Assembly (NCBI GenBank): GCA_958431815.1
Contig: CAUASB010000004.1
Span: forward strand, 62,001-126,000
Source: an uncultured Eggerthella sp.
GTDB lineage: Bacteria; Actinomycetota; Coriobacteriia; Coriobacteriales; Eggerthellaceae
Length of the DNA stretch: 64,000 nt
Direction of reading: 5' to 3'
The notes under the pieces are model-generated. The model was not told the DNA's origin and ran no database searches. It was given only the letters and a program-made list of their open reading frames with translations. Of this stretch, positions 1 through 9,646 are shown piece by piece. Position 1 is the stretch's first letter; each line of letters opens with the position of its first letter. The translations under genes and the position numbers were made by a program.

Positions 1-3000
1 GAAGTCGATCGAGCCGTCTGCGGCGTTCTTCGCACCCAGCAAGTCGCCATCAGCCGCGGCGTACTTCACCGCGAAGCTGAATTCGCCAGCGGTAAGGCTA
101 CGCCCGGTTAACGCTTTTGTGCCGCTGAGGGAAACCGCGCCTGTGGCCTTGTAGGCATTGGCGAATGCCAAGGTCACACCATCCGTCTGGCTGGAGTCGG
201 AAGTGTAGACATACGTCCCGGCCGAGGCGCCACCGGTTACGCTCGTGGTAACCGTGAGCTTGCCATCAGCGGAAACGGTTACCGCAATGGATACCGTGTA
301 CGTAGTTTGATCGTAGCTGTAACCAGCCTTCCCATCCTGCTGTTCGGCAACCGTGTAGGTGTAGGTTTTGCCGATTTCCTTCTGGGTAAACTCAACATCA
401 CGGCCTTCGAGAACCTGCTTCACCACCTGCTGGCCATCGGCGGCAGCAGGCATGGCGAACACGTTTGCGCCTTCGGAGAGCCCCAGCGCCTGCGCCGATT
501 CCCCATTACCCGGCGTTACCGCAATCTTGAACTGACCGTCGGCCATATCGCGGCCGTTAAGGGTCTTCGCCACCTTCAAACCACCATGGGCGGTGTAGCT
601 CACGCTGGCATCGTAGCGGTTAACGAATGTGCCGTTTTCGGTGGTTGCCGAAACGCTCAACTTGCCTTCGCCATTGTCAACAACCGTCACCTTGATGGTT
701 GCCTTGTTGGCAGCGTAATCGATGTCGGCAATAGCGCCCTTAGTTTCCGCCACTTCGTATTCGAACGTCTTAGAATGCGAGCCCGCATCCAGCATGCCGG
801 AAGTAAACGTGATGGTGCCAAAGCCAAAGTTCTCGGCATTTGCCCTGGTTACCGTCGTGGTTGCCACGCCACCTGTTGCACCTTCGGGCAAAGGAGCACC
901 GTCGGTAAGCGCCTTCAGCGTAAACGTGAAGCTGTCGGAATCAAGCCAATCGCGACCTTCCAGAACCTTCTTCAGCTGGGCGTTTGCGGTATCGAACCCG
1001 GCATCGCCTGCGCGGTACTTGTTCACGAAGGAAACCAAATTGCCCGCAACGCCGTCCACCGTGGTAGCAGCCGCAAGCTGGCCCTTGCCGTTATCGGTTA
1101 CCGAGATTTTCACGGTATGGGTGGCGCCGTCGTAGTAGAGGCCCGAGTTTTCCACGAGCCAGAGGCCCGTTGCCTCGTCTTGCACAGCGCCTTCAGGGAT
1201 AACCTCTTTAACCGTAAATTCGTAGGTCTTGCCCACATCCGCCAAGGTGAAGGTATGCCCCGCCAGCTTCGTCATCACGTCAGGCTCACCGGCAGCGCGC
1301 GGGTTTTCGTTGCTGAAGCTCTTGTCGTCATCGGCAAGCAGCGCCTTCGAAGCATCGTCGGCACCTTCCACGGTGAAGCCGAACTCACCCGCAGCCATGA
1401 CGCGGCCCTCCAAGACTTTGGAAACCTGAATGCCCGCAAAGGTTGCGGAGCTTGCGTACTGGTTGGTGAACGCCACGCCGCCTTCAGGGTAGGCAACATC
1501 AGCCTTAAGCGAGCCGCTTTGGTCGTCGGTCACGGTAACCGTCACCGTTTTCGTGGCACGGTCGAAGGTAAGGCCTTCCGTGCCATCACCGGGCAAGGCG
1601 TTGCCATCCCAGTGCGTTTCGTTCACGTTGAACGTATAGGTGCCTGGCTTGGCGAAAGTCACGCCGCTGAAGGCGAAGCCCTTCGGCTCGCCGTTCTTGC
1701 CGCCCGAAACCGTAGCCGTGTTGGCGGGAATAGTTACCGCCCCGGCTGCAACCGCATCCTGCGTTGCCTTATCGGCAGCAGAAAGCGTGAAGCCAAAGGT
1801 TTCTCCATCGGCCATATCGCGGCCGATCAGCGTCTTGGTGCCGTTGATGGTTGCCGTTGCGGGAGCGGGACTGTAGCTGTTGGCGAACGCGAAGGCCGCG
1901 CCCTGCTGTTCTGCGCCGTCTTTCAGGTACTTCACGTCGAGCACCAGCACATCGCCCGTGTTTTCCTGGGGCGTTACCTGCACCGTCCAAATGGAAGGAT
2001 CGTACGTCATGCCGTCACGTGCATAGCTCGAATCGGCCAACGCATCCTTCACTGCAACCCACTTGCCGGTGGAATCCTTCACCACCTCAACGATCTTGTA
2101 CTCGAACGTTTTGTGCGCATCAAGCCATTCATACTCAGCCTGCGGGAACGCGATATCGCCGCTTTCCTCTGCCGAGGAAATCACACCATGCCACGTTTCG
2201 CCATCGATCGCGCACTCAACGGTTTCGGCGCTCGTGCCCTTGGGCATCGGGGTACCGTCCTTGGCGCAAAGGGCGAAGTTGAACATGCCCGCTTTCAGGG
2301 GATGAGCTCCCGTTGAATCCGAATAGGCTTTCTTACCCATCGGCGCCCAGCTTACTGTCTGCGTGTCATAGGTATTGGTAAACGATGCAGCCTCTACCTG
2401 CTGAGCATCATCGGCAACCGCTTCGCCCTTGTCGTCCTTGATCTTCTTCATCGCGGACGTAACGGTAAGCACGCCATCATGGTGCTCGTCGGTTACCGTC
2501 ACCGTAATACGGTACAGCGCGTTCGATGCGCTCATACCAGGCTGAATTGCACTGTCGTCTGCGCTTTCGTGAATCTCATATACATAGGTGCCGGGCTGGG
2601 TATAGGTGATGTTGCCGAAATTGAAGCCACATGGGGAAGTGGTACCTTCGGACTGCTTTACCTCGACCTTTGCCACGCCATCGACAGAGCCTTCAGGCAT
2701 AGGCGCTTCAGCCGAAGCATTCGCGCCCTTCAAAAGGAATGCGAAGCTATCACCCGAAAGCCAAGGGCGACCAGAAATCGCTTTCGTACCCGCAAGCGCA
2801 GCTTCGCCGTTCAACGTGCCCGAGGCAGCATAAGTATTGGTGAAATCGGCATGGGAAGTTTCGCCCGCCTTGATAGCACCGGTTGCCGCCGCTGCCGCGC
2901 CAGCTTCGTCAATGGGCGCGGTCTGCGTGAAGCCCGCCTTCGCCGATTCGCTTACGGTGTACTCCGTGCCGGCAGCAAGGCCGTACGCATACAGCGTTTC

Positions 3001-5277
3001 ACCGCTTTTCAGCGAATGGGTTGCGGTTCCGTTCTCGTCGAACGCGATATCGAACTCGCTGCCCACGGCTTCGCCTGCAGTGTTCTTCACCTGCGCTTTC
3101 AGCGTGGTGCCCTTCGCATCGGGGGCTGCGATGGTAAATTCGAAGCTCTCATCGGCAAAATCGCTTGCGCTGTAGCCCTCGGGAACCTCAAGCGTTTTCG
3201 AAATCGCCAAGGTGCCAGGCTGGTTAACGGAAAGCTTGCCGTTGTTACCCAGGTGCACGTTCACCGCCGTGCCAGCCCATTTAGGGTTGATGAAGGTTTC
3301 GGCCGTGTTCGTGTTGTTCGCGCTTACCTGAGATTTATCTTCGCCCTTCTTCGTGTTCAGCTCGTTGAGGTACGTCATGCGCGGAGTGCCAGCTTTGAAG
3401 TATGCCTTCCCGGCATCGGAAGAAATGTAGCCGTCGATGTTTTCCACCACGCCGCTGTCGAAGCTGACCGCCTTGGTCTTCTGAACAGCGTTTTCTCCTT
3501 CAAGGTCGTACCACGTGCGCTGATAGTAATAGGTTTTGCCCTTTTCGAGCGGTGCGGCGGCACGTTGCGTGCATGCTTCATCCTGATAGATGGGCGTGTC
3601 TTCGGTTATGTAGTAGTAGCTGTTACCCTTCGAAGGAGTAAAGTCGGCAATGGTATCGCCGTCGGTGCCGCCATTCCACTTGTTGGCGAAAAAGCTCACC
3701 TTACCATCGGCGGAATTGTTTGCCAGGTAGCTCGCAAGTGCGTTATCAGGGTTTGCCAGCGCTTCGGCTACGCCGTCTTTCAAGCTCGACCCGTAGAACG
3801 CGCGGATAGGGAACGTCAGGTCTACGCTGCCCGTACCGTCTGCGTTTACCGTGAAGTTGTGCAGCGGAATAAGCGCGGCAGGGATCTTCACTTCAACCTT
3901 ATCGCCCGTTTGCAAATCAACAGAGCGGGTAACGGTAATGTCGATGGCGTTAAGATTGCCCTTTGGATACAGCGCGTTGCCCGCTTCGCCCGTGAACGTG
4001 TAGGTGTCAACCAAGCCGTTTGTTGTCTTGGTCGGATTCTCAAACACCCGGTTCGCGAACACGATGGAAGTGAACCCATCGACCTTCATGTAGTCGCCCA
4101 GCTGATCGGTGAAGGTAATGAAGCCGGAATCAGCTTCGAAACCCTCTTTCGTGTCGGTTGGGTAACCCGCACCCTGCACGATTTCCCGGGAAATGTCGTC
4201 GAAGACTTTCTTGAGCTCATCGGCATTGGTAGCCGACTTGTAGTACTCGGCGCTCTCGGCGCGGGTGCCAAAATTCCAGCGCGCCCCATTGTACGTTGCG
4301 GAAGGGTAGTTGCTGGAAGCCGCCTGCATGAACTTGTTTTCCACGCTGGTACCCCAGCCGTTAACGCTCGCGCTCGGGTTGGCACCGTCGAAGATGCCAA
4401 TGGTATAGATCGAGGCACCGGAGCCCTTCATGGATTTGGCAGCACTCACGGCATTGCTGGCCACATCGGAATCGAACTTATCCCACGAAGTGGGCGTGCC
4501 ATCGGTGAAGAAGATCACGATCTTCTTAGCATCATCACGCCCAGAAGTCTGCCCTTGAGCCAATTCCATGCCATAGTCGGCACGCGTTGCACCAGCAGGA
4601 ACAATACTGTCGATCGCGCTCTTGAAACTCGCCTTTGAATCATCGGTGCAAGCAGACATGGTTTTCATAACCTGACTGTAGTTGGAGGTGTATCGGTTCT
4701 CATTGTGCCAACCGTAGTAGGTTTGATTCCCAACCTCGTCGGTTTTATCTCCCGCAAACTTCACGATGGAAAGCCGATGCTGCTTGGCCGTATCGCTAAT
4801 GCTGGCATTCTGTGCGGCAACATTGTCGATGAACGAATTGGCTGCTTTCTGCAATGCCACTATCCGCTTAGTGTAGTCGGCGTTCTCCATAGGACCGTCC
4901 ATCGAACCAGACGCATCGAGCACCAGCACGATATCAAGCGGGGTGGTTGCCGTTGACTTTAGGTTCGATGTCGAAGAGATGGCCGAAAGCGCTGTAAGGA
5001 ACGTCGAATCGCCCTTCGCTATCGTCTTCTCTCCACCGGCGCCGGTAAGCGTGATATCGTCCGCCTGCACGGTTTTATCGGTCCAGATACGTCCGACATT
5101 TTCCGTCGAGTTCTCCAGGCCCCAGTCACGCCAGGTCGATGCAGTGTTGCCGTCGGCGACCGCTTCCGCATTGCCCGAAGAAGCGCCAGATGCGTTGTCG
5201 GCATAAGCCAGCGCGCCGCCCCAGCAGGCAAGGGCGAGCGAAGCCAGCAGCATCAGCATCGGTCGTACTCGCTTCAT
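1..5277 (-). CDS. Giant VWA-domain surface protein with FctA-type pilin repeats (partial, C-terminus off left edge)
   Basis: The frame stays open from the ATG at 5277 to the left edge, giving at least 1759 residues; the stop lies outside the window. A GAGGGG Shine-Dalgarno precedes the ATG. Residues 1 to about 26 form a signal peptide (KR, hydrophobic core, A-Y-A). A von Willebrand A domain follows, with the MIDAS motif DASGS at about residue 121 and a later TDGT. A non-repeat region comes next. Then come at least seven units of about 140-160 residues (0.40-0.49 kb each) with the K-x-L-x-GR-x-[MLW]-x-x-[GS] signature and an F-[TVA]-N-x-Y closing strand. GR motifs lie near 2780, 1830, 1410, 960, 560 and 95; the unit near 2330 is degenerate. 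This pattern matches the Spy0128/FctA pilin isopeptide family, in which Lys-Asn bonds stabilise each domain. Adhesion or pilus-tip function is inferred. A sorting signal would lie off-window. Confidence 0.88.
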   Translation of the reverse strand, partial: MKRVRPMLMLLASLALACWGGALAYADNASGASSGNAEAVADGNTASTWRDWGLENSTENVGRIWTDKTVQADDITLTGAGGEKTIAKGDSTFLTALSAISSTSNLKSTATTPLDIVLVLDASGSMDGPMENADYTKRIVALQKAANSFIDNVAAQNASISDTAKQHRLSIVKFAGDKTDEVGNQTYYGWHNENRYTSNYSQVMKTMSACTDDSKASFKSAIDSIVPAGATRADYGMELAQGQTSGRDDAKKIVIFFTDGTPTSWDKFDSDVASNAVSAAKSMKGSGASIYTIGIFDGANPSASVNGWGTSVENKFMQAASSNYPSATYNGARWNFGTRAESAEYYKSATNADELKKVFDDISREIVQGAGYPTDTKEGFEADSGFITFTDQLGDYMKVDGFTSIVFANRVFENPTKTTNGLVDTYTFTGEAGNALYPKGNLNAIDITVTRSVDLQTGDKVEVKIPAALIPLHNFTVNADGTGSVDLTFPIRAFYGSSLKDGVAEALANPDNALASYLANNSADGKVSFFANKWNGGTDGDTIADFTPSKGNSYYYITEDTPIYQDEACTQRAAAPLEKGKTYYYQRTWYDLEGENAVQKTKAVSFDSGVVENIDGYISSDAGKAYFKAGTPRMTYLNELNTKKGEDKSQVSANNTNTAETFINPKWAGTAVNVHLGNNGKLSVNQPGTLAISKTLEVPEGYSASDFADESFEFTIAAPDAKGTTLKAQVKNTAGEAVGSEFDIAFDENGTATHSLKSGETLYAYGLAAGTEYTVSESAKAGFTQTAPIDEAGAAAAATGAIKAGETSHADFTNTYAASGTLNGEAALAGTKAISGRPWLSGDSFAFLLKGANASAEAPMPEGSVDGVAKVEVKQSEGTTSPCGFNFGNITYTQPGTYVYEIHESADDSAIQPGMSASNALYRITVTVTDEHHDGVLTVTSAMKKIKDDKGEAVADDAQQVEAASFTNTYDTQTVSWAPMGKKAYSDSTGAHPLKAGMFNFALCAKDGTPMPKGTSAETVECAIDGETWHGVISSAEESGDIAFPQAEYEWLDAHKTFEYKIVEVVKDSTGKWVAVKDALADSSYARDGMTYDPSIWTVQVTPQENTGDVLVLDVKYLKDGAEQQGAAFAFANSYSPAPATATINGTKTLIGRDMADGETFGFTLSAADKATQDAVAAGAVTIPANTATVSGGKNGEPKGFAFSGVTFAKPGTYTFNVNETHWDGNALPGDGTEGLTFDRATKTVTVTVTDDQSGSLKADVAYPEGGVAFTNQYASSATFAGIQVSKVLEGRVMAAGEFGFTVEGADDASKALLADDDKSFSNENPRAAGEPDVMTKLAGHTFTLADVGKTYEFTVKEVIPEGAVQDEATGLWLVENSGLYYDGATHTVKISVTDNGKGQLAAATTVDGVAGNLVSFVNKYRAGDAGFDTANAQLKKVLEGRDWLDSDSFTFTLKALTDGAPLPEGATGGVATTTVTRANAENFGFGTITFTSGMLDAGSHSKTFEYEVAETKGAIADIDYAANKATIKVTVVDNGEGKLSVSATTENGTFVNRYDASVSYTAHGGLKVAKTLNGRDMADGQFKIAVTPGNGESAQALGLSEGANVFAMPAAADGQQVVKQVLEGRDVEFTQKEIGKTYTYTVAEQQDGKAGYSYDQTTYTVSIAVTVSADGKLTVTTSVTGGASAGTYVYTSDSSQTDGVTLAFANAYKATGAVSLSGTKALTGRSLTAGEFSFAVKYAAADGDLLGAKNAADGSIDF

Positions 5278-5587
5278 TGGAATCCCCTCTCTTAAGCCGA
5301 ATGTCTGTTAGCTCGAAGACCATCTTGCGCTGCGCACGGGGCGCAGCGCGTTGGATAGGCCCCCAGTAAAAACATTCGCAGACCTGGGGTTTTGCTGGTA
5401 GGTCGTATATACGCACCTCTGCGTTATCGCAGGTCAAATGGCTTGCATGCCAATTATTTTCTTGAGGGAAAGCGCAGGAATAGCGAAAAGGCAGCATCAG
5501 GTTTGGAAACGGCAATCGCCCGCCATCGTTGGCAGCGCCAAGCTGGCGCACTCGCCAAAAGTCGACACGAGTTGAATTCTTCCGCAT
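5278..5587 (-). promoter_or_regulatory. Structured leader upstream of the surface-protein gene
   Basis: About 310 bases without a gene. Read on the minus strand, two hairpins are visible: a CCCCAG/CTGGGG stem at 5361-5389 and a strong GCGCTGCGC/GCGCAGCGC stem at 5327-5349, about 50 bases before the start codon. A TTGACC at 5432-5437 and a TATATA at 5406-5411 could be a promoter, but the spacing (20) is long. No known riboswitch consensus was recognised. Confidence 0.35.
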
Positions 5588-5630
5588 ACAAGAAAAGCCG
5601 CTTGGCTCATCACAGGCCAAGCGGCTTATT
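5588..5630 (-). terminator. Intrinsic terminator after the bactofilin-like gene
   Basis: A 12-bp perfect stem (AAGCCGCTTGGC and its complement, 5595-5627) is followed on the minus strand by TTTTCTT. It probably ends the long menaquinone transcript before the surface-protein gene. Confidence 0.85.
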
Positions 5631-5722
5631 CAATGTCTAGGGCGCACCGCGGCTGGCTTCCAGGCCACGGGGTCGTTGCCACTATGCATATAGGACAAAA
5701 CGATGCGCGCAAAGAAGATGCT

Positions 5723-6901
5723 CTACTGATTCTCCCCTTCCACAGGGAGCTGGGCCTCGTGGCTTTTCTGCTGTGCGCGGTTGTCCAAGAAGCGCTGAAC
5801 TGCGTAGCCCGCAACGAATATCGAGCTTACCGTGGGCACCACGAAGAACAGGTACGGCACGTAGCACACCGCCGTAAGGATAAGCGCGCCCAGCACGCCC
5901 GCGCCAGCTGCCTTCATGTTCTTGAACAAACGGCGGCCAAGCACGTACCCGGCAACCGGGATGGAAAACATCCACAACACCACGATGCAGATAACGATCA
6001 GCGCGGAAATCGGCGCCGTGACCAACGGGAACAGCAACAGCACCGCAACCAGAGGCAAGGCGAAGAACGCCGCCAAGCCCCACAGGAACATGCGGGCCAG
6101 CTTCGTCTTCGAAAGCTCTACCGCAGCTTCCAGCGTTCCCTTGAACAGGAACACGAACAGCAGCACCAGCAGCGCATGGGCAATGCAGGAAAACAGCAAC
6201 GGCCCAACCGTAGCCAAGGGGCTTATCTGCCCTTCGGAATCAGAGGAAACCAGCGGGTCGTCGGCATAGCTTACGTTGGGAACGTTGGCGCCGTCTTCAA
6301 TAACCACGTTCGCATTGCTTGGCACCCGCAGCGTTCCGCCAACCGTGGTTGCCTTCGAAACGTTTACCGTGCTAGCGGAAATTGAAACGTCACCCGCATA
6401 GGTACCGGCAAGGTTCACCGTGCCGGCAGCAAGGGCGGCGCCTTGATACGTGCCCGAAACGCTTACCTCGAAACCAGCAGCGTACACGCCGCGCGCAGAA
6501 ACATCCGACGAAATGGCGACATCGGCACCAGCAACCGTAATGTTGTTCCCCACGCTGGTGGAAGAAATGTTGATGGCCTGGCCTGCTGCGCGCAAGCTCC
6601 CTTGAATGGAAGAGGAGGCAATGTTCAACGTGTTGCCGGCAAGCAAAGCGCTGCCGCCGGTGCCACTACCGACATCAAGACCGCTGGCGTTCAGCGTTTC
6701 GCCCGCCCAGTACAAATCGCACTCCACCGCCAGATTCAGCGCATCGCGCTCCGTCAGAAATGCGTTGCCCGTGTAGGTATCAACGTAGCTGGTGCTATCG
6801 GCGGTTCCTTTGTCGAACGCCGAGTTTGAGGCAAACGCTGCCGCGGGCAGGCAGAGCGCCAAAGCCAATACGGCAACAACAATCAGAAACTTCTTCTTCA
6901 T
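5723..6901 (-). CDS. Bactofilin-like polymer-forming protein with C-terminal membrane segments
   Basis: 392 residues. It starts with a signal peptide (MKKK, hydrophobic stretch, A-F-A at about residue 24). Residues 60-215 are a right-handed beta-helix-like region rich in short repeats of small, Ser/Thr/Val/Asn residues (for example SVGNNITVAGADVAIS), as in bactofilins and polymer-forming cytoskeletal proteins. Residues about 240-375 contain at least four hydrophobic segments, followed by a charged tail. The topology suggests an extracytoplasmic beta-helix anchored by a membrane bundle. The gene begins 6 bases after menE-menC, so it probably shares that transcript. A role in envelope organisation is inferred; the substrate or partner is unknown. 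Confidence 0.7.
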   Translation of the reverse strand: MKKKFLIVVAVLALALCLPAAAFASNSAFDKGTADSTSYVDTYTGNAFLTERDALNLAVECDLYWAGETLNASGLDVGSGTGGSALLAGNTLNIASSSIQGSLRAAGQAINISSTSVGNNITVAGADVAISSDVSARGVYAAGFEVSVSGTYQGAALAAGTVNLAGTYAGDVSISASTVNVSKATTVGGTLRVPSNANVVIEDGANVPNVSYADDPLVSSDSEGQISPLATVGPLLFSCIAHALLVLLFVFLFKGTLEAAVELSKTKLARMFLWGLAAFFALPLVAVLLLFPLVTAPISALIVICIVVLWMFSIPVAGYVLGRRLFKNMKAAGAGVLGALILTAVCYVPYLFFVVPTVSSIFVAGYAVQRFLDNRAQQKSHEAQLPVEGENQ

Positions 6902-6907
6902 CGTAGC

Positions 6908-9619
6908 CTACCCTTCGGTGGTAACGGTAACCTCGTCAACGGCAATAGAGCGCACGTAATCCTTGTCAAGGATGCAGCCCAGGCCAACAGGATGCTTCGG
7001 TGTGTTCAAGACCAATTCGCCGTTGGTCAGCTGCAGGGCAGGAATTGCCGTGTCATGGGCGAAGTACTCGGAGTAGTCGGATACATCGGGTTGCAAGTCC
7101 ATACCGGGCAGTGTTGCGAAAGCGGCATGCATGCGCTTGGAAATACCCGTATCGAACATGCCGCCCATCCATACTGTTTTGCCCTGGCTGCGCACCCAAC
7201 GGTAGAAGTCGAGCGCCGGCTGAATGCCGCCGAACTTCGATATCTTCAAGGCATAGCAACGAAGGTTGTCCAGCTCCATAGCGGCTTCCATGTCGTTTGC
7301 CGTAACCACCGATTCGTCCAGGCACACCATGGTTTTCAGCTCGTCTTGCAAAAGCGAAAGACGCACGAACAGGTTGCGCTCGCCGCTGGTGGGAATGTAC
7401 TGGGGGTTGTACGGTTCCTCGATGCACACAGGATTGAAAGCGTCGAGCTTGCACAGCACATCCAAATGCGATTCGTCGAACGACTGGTTCGCATCAAGCA
7501 TCAGCGTAAGGTCGGGATGGTCGGCACGCACCGCCGCCACGCACTCGAGCGCGGTTTCCGGCTCGATCTTCATCTTCACGCGCGTGTATCCCTCGGCCAC
7601 CAGGGCGTTCACCTTTTCGCGGACTTCCTCTACCGGCGCGATGCCTACCACAGCACCGCCCAAAATCTTTTCGGCGTTGGAGCCACCGATGAGCTTCGAA
7701 AGCGGCTGGCCGGTGATTTTGCCGTACAGGTCCCAGAAAGCAGGTTCCACAGCGGCCTTCGCCATCGGGTACTTCGCCAGCGCGGGAAACGTTGCCAGCG
7801 ATGCCGAAACCTCGCTGGGATGCAGGTAGCGCTCGCCCAGCACCACCGGCGCAATGGAATCACGCACCACTGCATAATCTTCGCCGATGGTTTCCGGCAA
7901 GTACCAGTTGGTGGCAAACGAAATGCATTCGGAAATGCCGGTGCGCCCCGCCCAGTCTTCAATTTCGACAAAGAACGATTCGCGTGTTTCCACGTTGCCC
8001 TTGGCGGTTTTCACCGGATGGGTAAAGGGCTGCTTCACGCGATACAGCGTAACCGACTTGATGTCGATGCGCTTGTCGTAGCGCTGCTTCAGCGCGCGAC
8101 GGTCGGTCTTGCCGGCAACGGTGCGGGGGAACTCGCTCATAACCAGGATATGTTTCGGATGATGCAGCTTCGACATGCGGCCGTTCAGGTAATCGTGCAC
8201 CATATGCGCATATTCCTGCGGACACGTTGCCGCATGGATACAGCTCTGAGCAGGATCGATGCCCCACTCCTCTTCATCACGTGCGATGGCAGCCGCCGAA
8301 TAGTCGGCCTCGATGAACGCCACGGGACGATACCCCCAGGTTTCATCGGCGGTGCCGAACACGTAGGCATCGCGCACACCGGGGATGCCCAGCAGCACAT
8401 CGCGGATTTCAGCGGGGTAGATATTCTCCCCGCCGGAAATAATAAGGTCTTCCGTACGCGCATACACGCGAAGCAGGCCGTTGCGATCGATGGAGGCACG
8501 GTCGCCCGTAACGAAATAGCCGTCGGAGCTCATGGCCTTGCGAGCATTCAGGTAGCCCTCGAATATGCCGGGACCCATGACGTGTAGCTGGCCAATGCCG
8601 TCGGCATCGGGGCTTACCACGCGGGCATCGTATCCAGGAAGAAGCTGCAGCCCGCCGTCGAATCCGCGGGTAACGGGAGCGGTGGCAATAAGACTTGATG
8701 TTTCGGTCATGCCGTAGCTGGCGTAGAGGTTAGCCTTGGCGCGCAGAGCCATGCGCAAGGTTTTCTGGTTCAGCGCCGCGCCGCCCAGCAAGATACAGGC
8801 GTACTGGCCGATTACCTTGTCGCGGTCGTTTTCCAGCAGGTCGGCCAAGATCTTGTCCACCACGGAAATATGGGTAACGCGGAAGCTTAGCACATCGTTC
8901 AGCACGCGCGCTGGGTCGTAATGTTCGTACACGATGAAGGCACTGCCGCTTAAAAGCGAGCGAACCATGATCTGGAAGCCGCCGATGTGGCACATAGGCA
9001 ACACCGTCTGCCACACCCCACGACCTTCCAGGCCAAGCACTTCGTTCGCTGCCGCAGCGGCACCCGTGATGCAGCTCCACGGCAAAAGGGTTGCCTTCGG
9101 CGTGCCCGAAGAGCCAGACGTGAACATGACGATACCCGCCTCTTCAGCGTCCCACGCCGCCTCGCATTCGCGCGCATAGGCTTCAAGCTGAGTGGCGTGG
9201 GGCACCGAGCCTTCCGGCAAGGAAGCGAAATCGGCCAGGCCATAGCCCGTGGCATCGATCATCAAGCGCTCTACCGTGGGCTGCTCCAGCACGTCGATAC
9301 CCGCTTCGCCGGTAGCGTTTTCCAATTCAACGATGCGCAGTTTGCGCTCGTCGTAGGAAAGGCGCGGGTTCAGCAGCGCCAACGTAAAGCCGCCGTACGC
9401 AGCCGCCAGGGAAAGCACCACGATTTCGGCACCGTTGTACAGGTTGCACGCCAGCGTGGTCCCGCGGCCATAGCCATGCTTGGCAAGCTGATGTGCCAAG
9501 GCTGCCGCCGCAAAGCGGGTGCGGCGGTAGCTGAACGTCACCGAGCGCGTATCCTTCTGCACGCAGAAGAACATCTGACCGGCCTTGCGATAGGCCATTT
9601 CCGCCAATTGGGCAATCAT
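6908..9619 (-). CDS. menE-menC: Fused O-succinylbenzoate-CoA ligase / o-succinylbenzoate synthase (MenE-MenC)
   Basis: 903 residues from the ATG at 9619, chosen because AAAGGAAG lies about 9 bases upstream; a GTG three codons earlier sits against that site. The N-terminal half is an adenylate-forming ligase: P-loop TSGSSGTPKAT near residue 170, YGMTET near 300, TGD near 370, GGENIYP near 395 and the late catalytic lysine in TVAGKTDRR near 500. From about residue 540 the protein is an enolase-superfamily MenC with VKMKIE, MLDANQ, IEEP, CLDES and ALKISKFGG, which supply the catalytic lysines and metal-binding acids. It would both form o-succinylbenzoate from SHCHC and activate it with CoA. The two steps are normally on separate proteins and are consecutive (MenC then MenE), but here the domain order is reversed. 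It lies 27 bases after menB. Confidence 0.95.
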   Translation of the reverse strand: MIAQLAEMAYRKAGQMFFCVQKDTRSVTFSYRRTRFAAAALAHQLAKHGYGRGTTLACNLYNGAEIVVLSLAAAYGGFTLALLNPRLSYDERKLRIVELENATGEAGIDVLEQPTVERLMIDATGYGLADFASLPEGSVPHATQLEAYARECEAAWDAEEAGIVMFTSGSSGTPKATLLPWSCITGAAAAANEVLGLEGRGVWQTVLPMCHIGGFQIMVRSLLSGSAFIVYEHYDPARVLNDVLSFRVTHISVVDKILADLLENDRDKVIGQYACILLGGAALNQKTLRMALRAKANLYASYGMTETSSLIATAPVTRGFDGGLQLLPGYDARVVSPDADGIGQLHVMGPGIFEGYLNARKAMSSDGYFVTGDRASIDRNGLLRVYARTEDLIISGGENIYPAEIRDVLLGIPGVRDAYVFGTADETWGYRPVAFIEADYSAAAIARDEEEWGIDPAQSCIHAATCPQEYAHMVHDYLNGRMSKLHHPKHILVMSEFPRTVAGKTDRRALKQRYDKRIDIKSVTLYRVKQPFTHPVKTAKGNVETRESFFVEIEDWAGRTGISECISFATNWYLPETIGEDYAVVRDSIAPVVLGERYLHPSEVSASLATFPALAKYPMAKAAVEPAFWDLYGKITGQPLSKLIGGSNAEKILGGAVVGIAPVEEVREKVNALVAEGYTRVKMKIEPETALECVAAVRADHPDLTLMLDANQSFDESHLDVLCKLDAFNPVCIEEPYNPQYIPTSGERNLFVRLSLLQDELKTMVCLDESVVTANDMEAAMELDNLRCYALKISKFGGIQPALDFYRWVRSQGKTVWMGGMFDTGISKRMHAAFATLPGMDLQPDVSDYSEYFAHDTAIPALQLTNGELVLNTPKHPVGLGCILDKDYVRSIAVDEVTVTTEG

Positions 9620-9646
9620 TGCCGTCACTTCCTTTGCAGGGATTTA

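Noticed and set aside
307..4638. Long rightward open frames (669 and 719 codons) opposite the surface-protein gene
   Set aside because: They are antisense shadows of a continuous leftward frame that has a signal peptide, MIDAS motif and repeated domains; the shadow proteins have no domain logic.
5278..5587. Riboswitch (c-di-GMP or other) upstream of the adhesin gene
   Set aside because: Hairpins exist, but no conserved core of a known class could be identified by eye.
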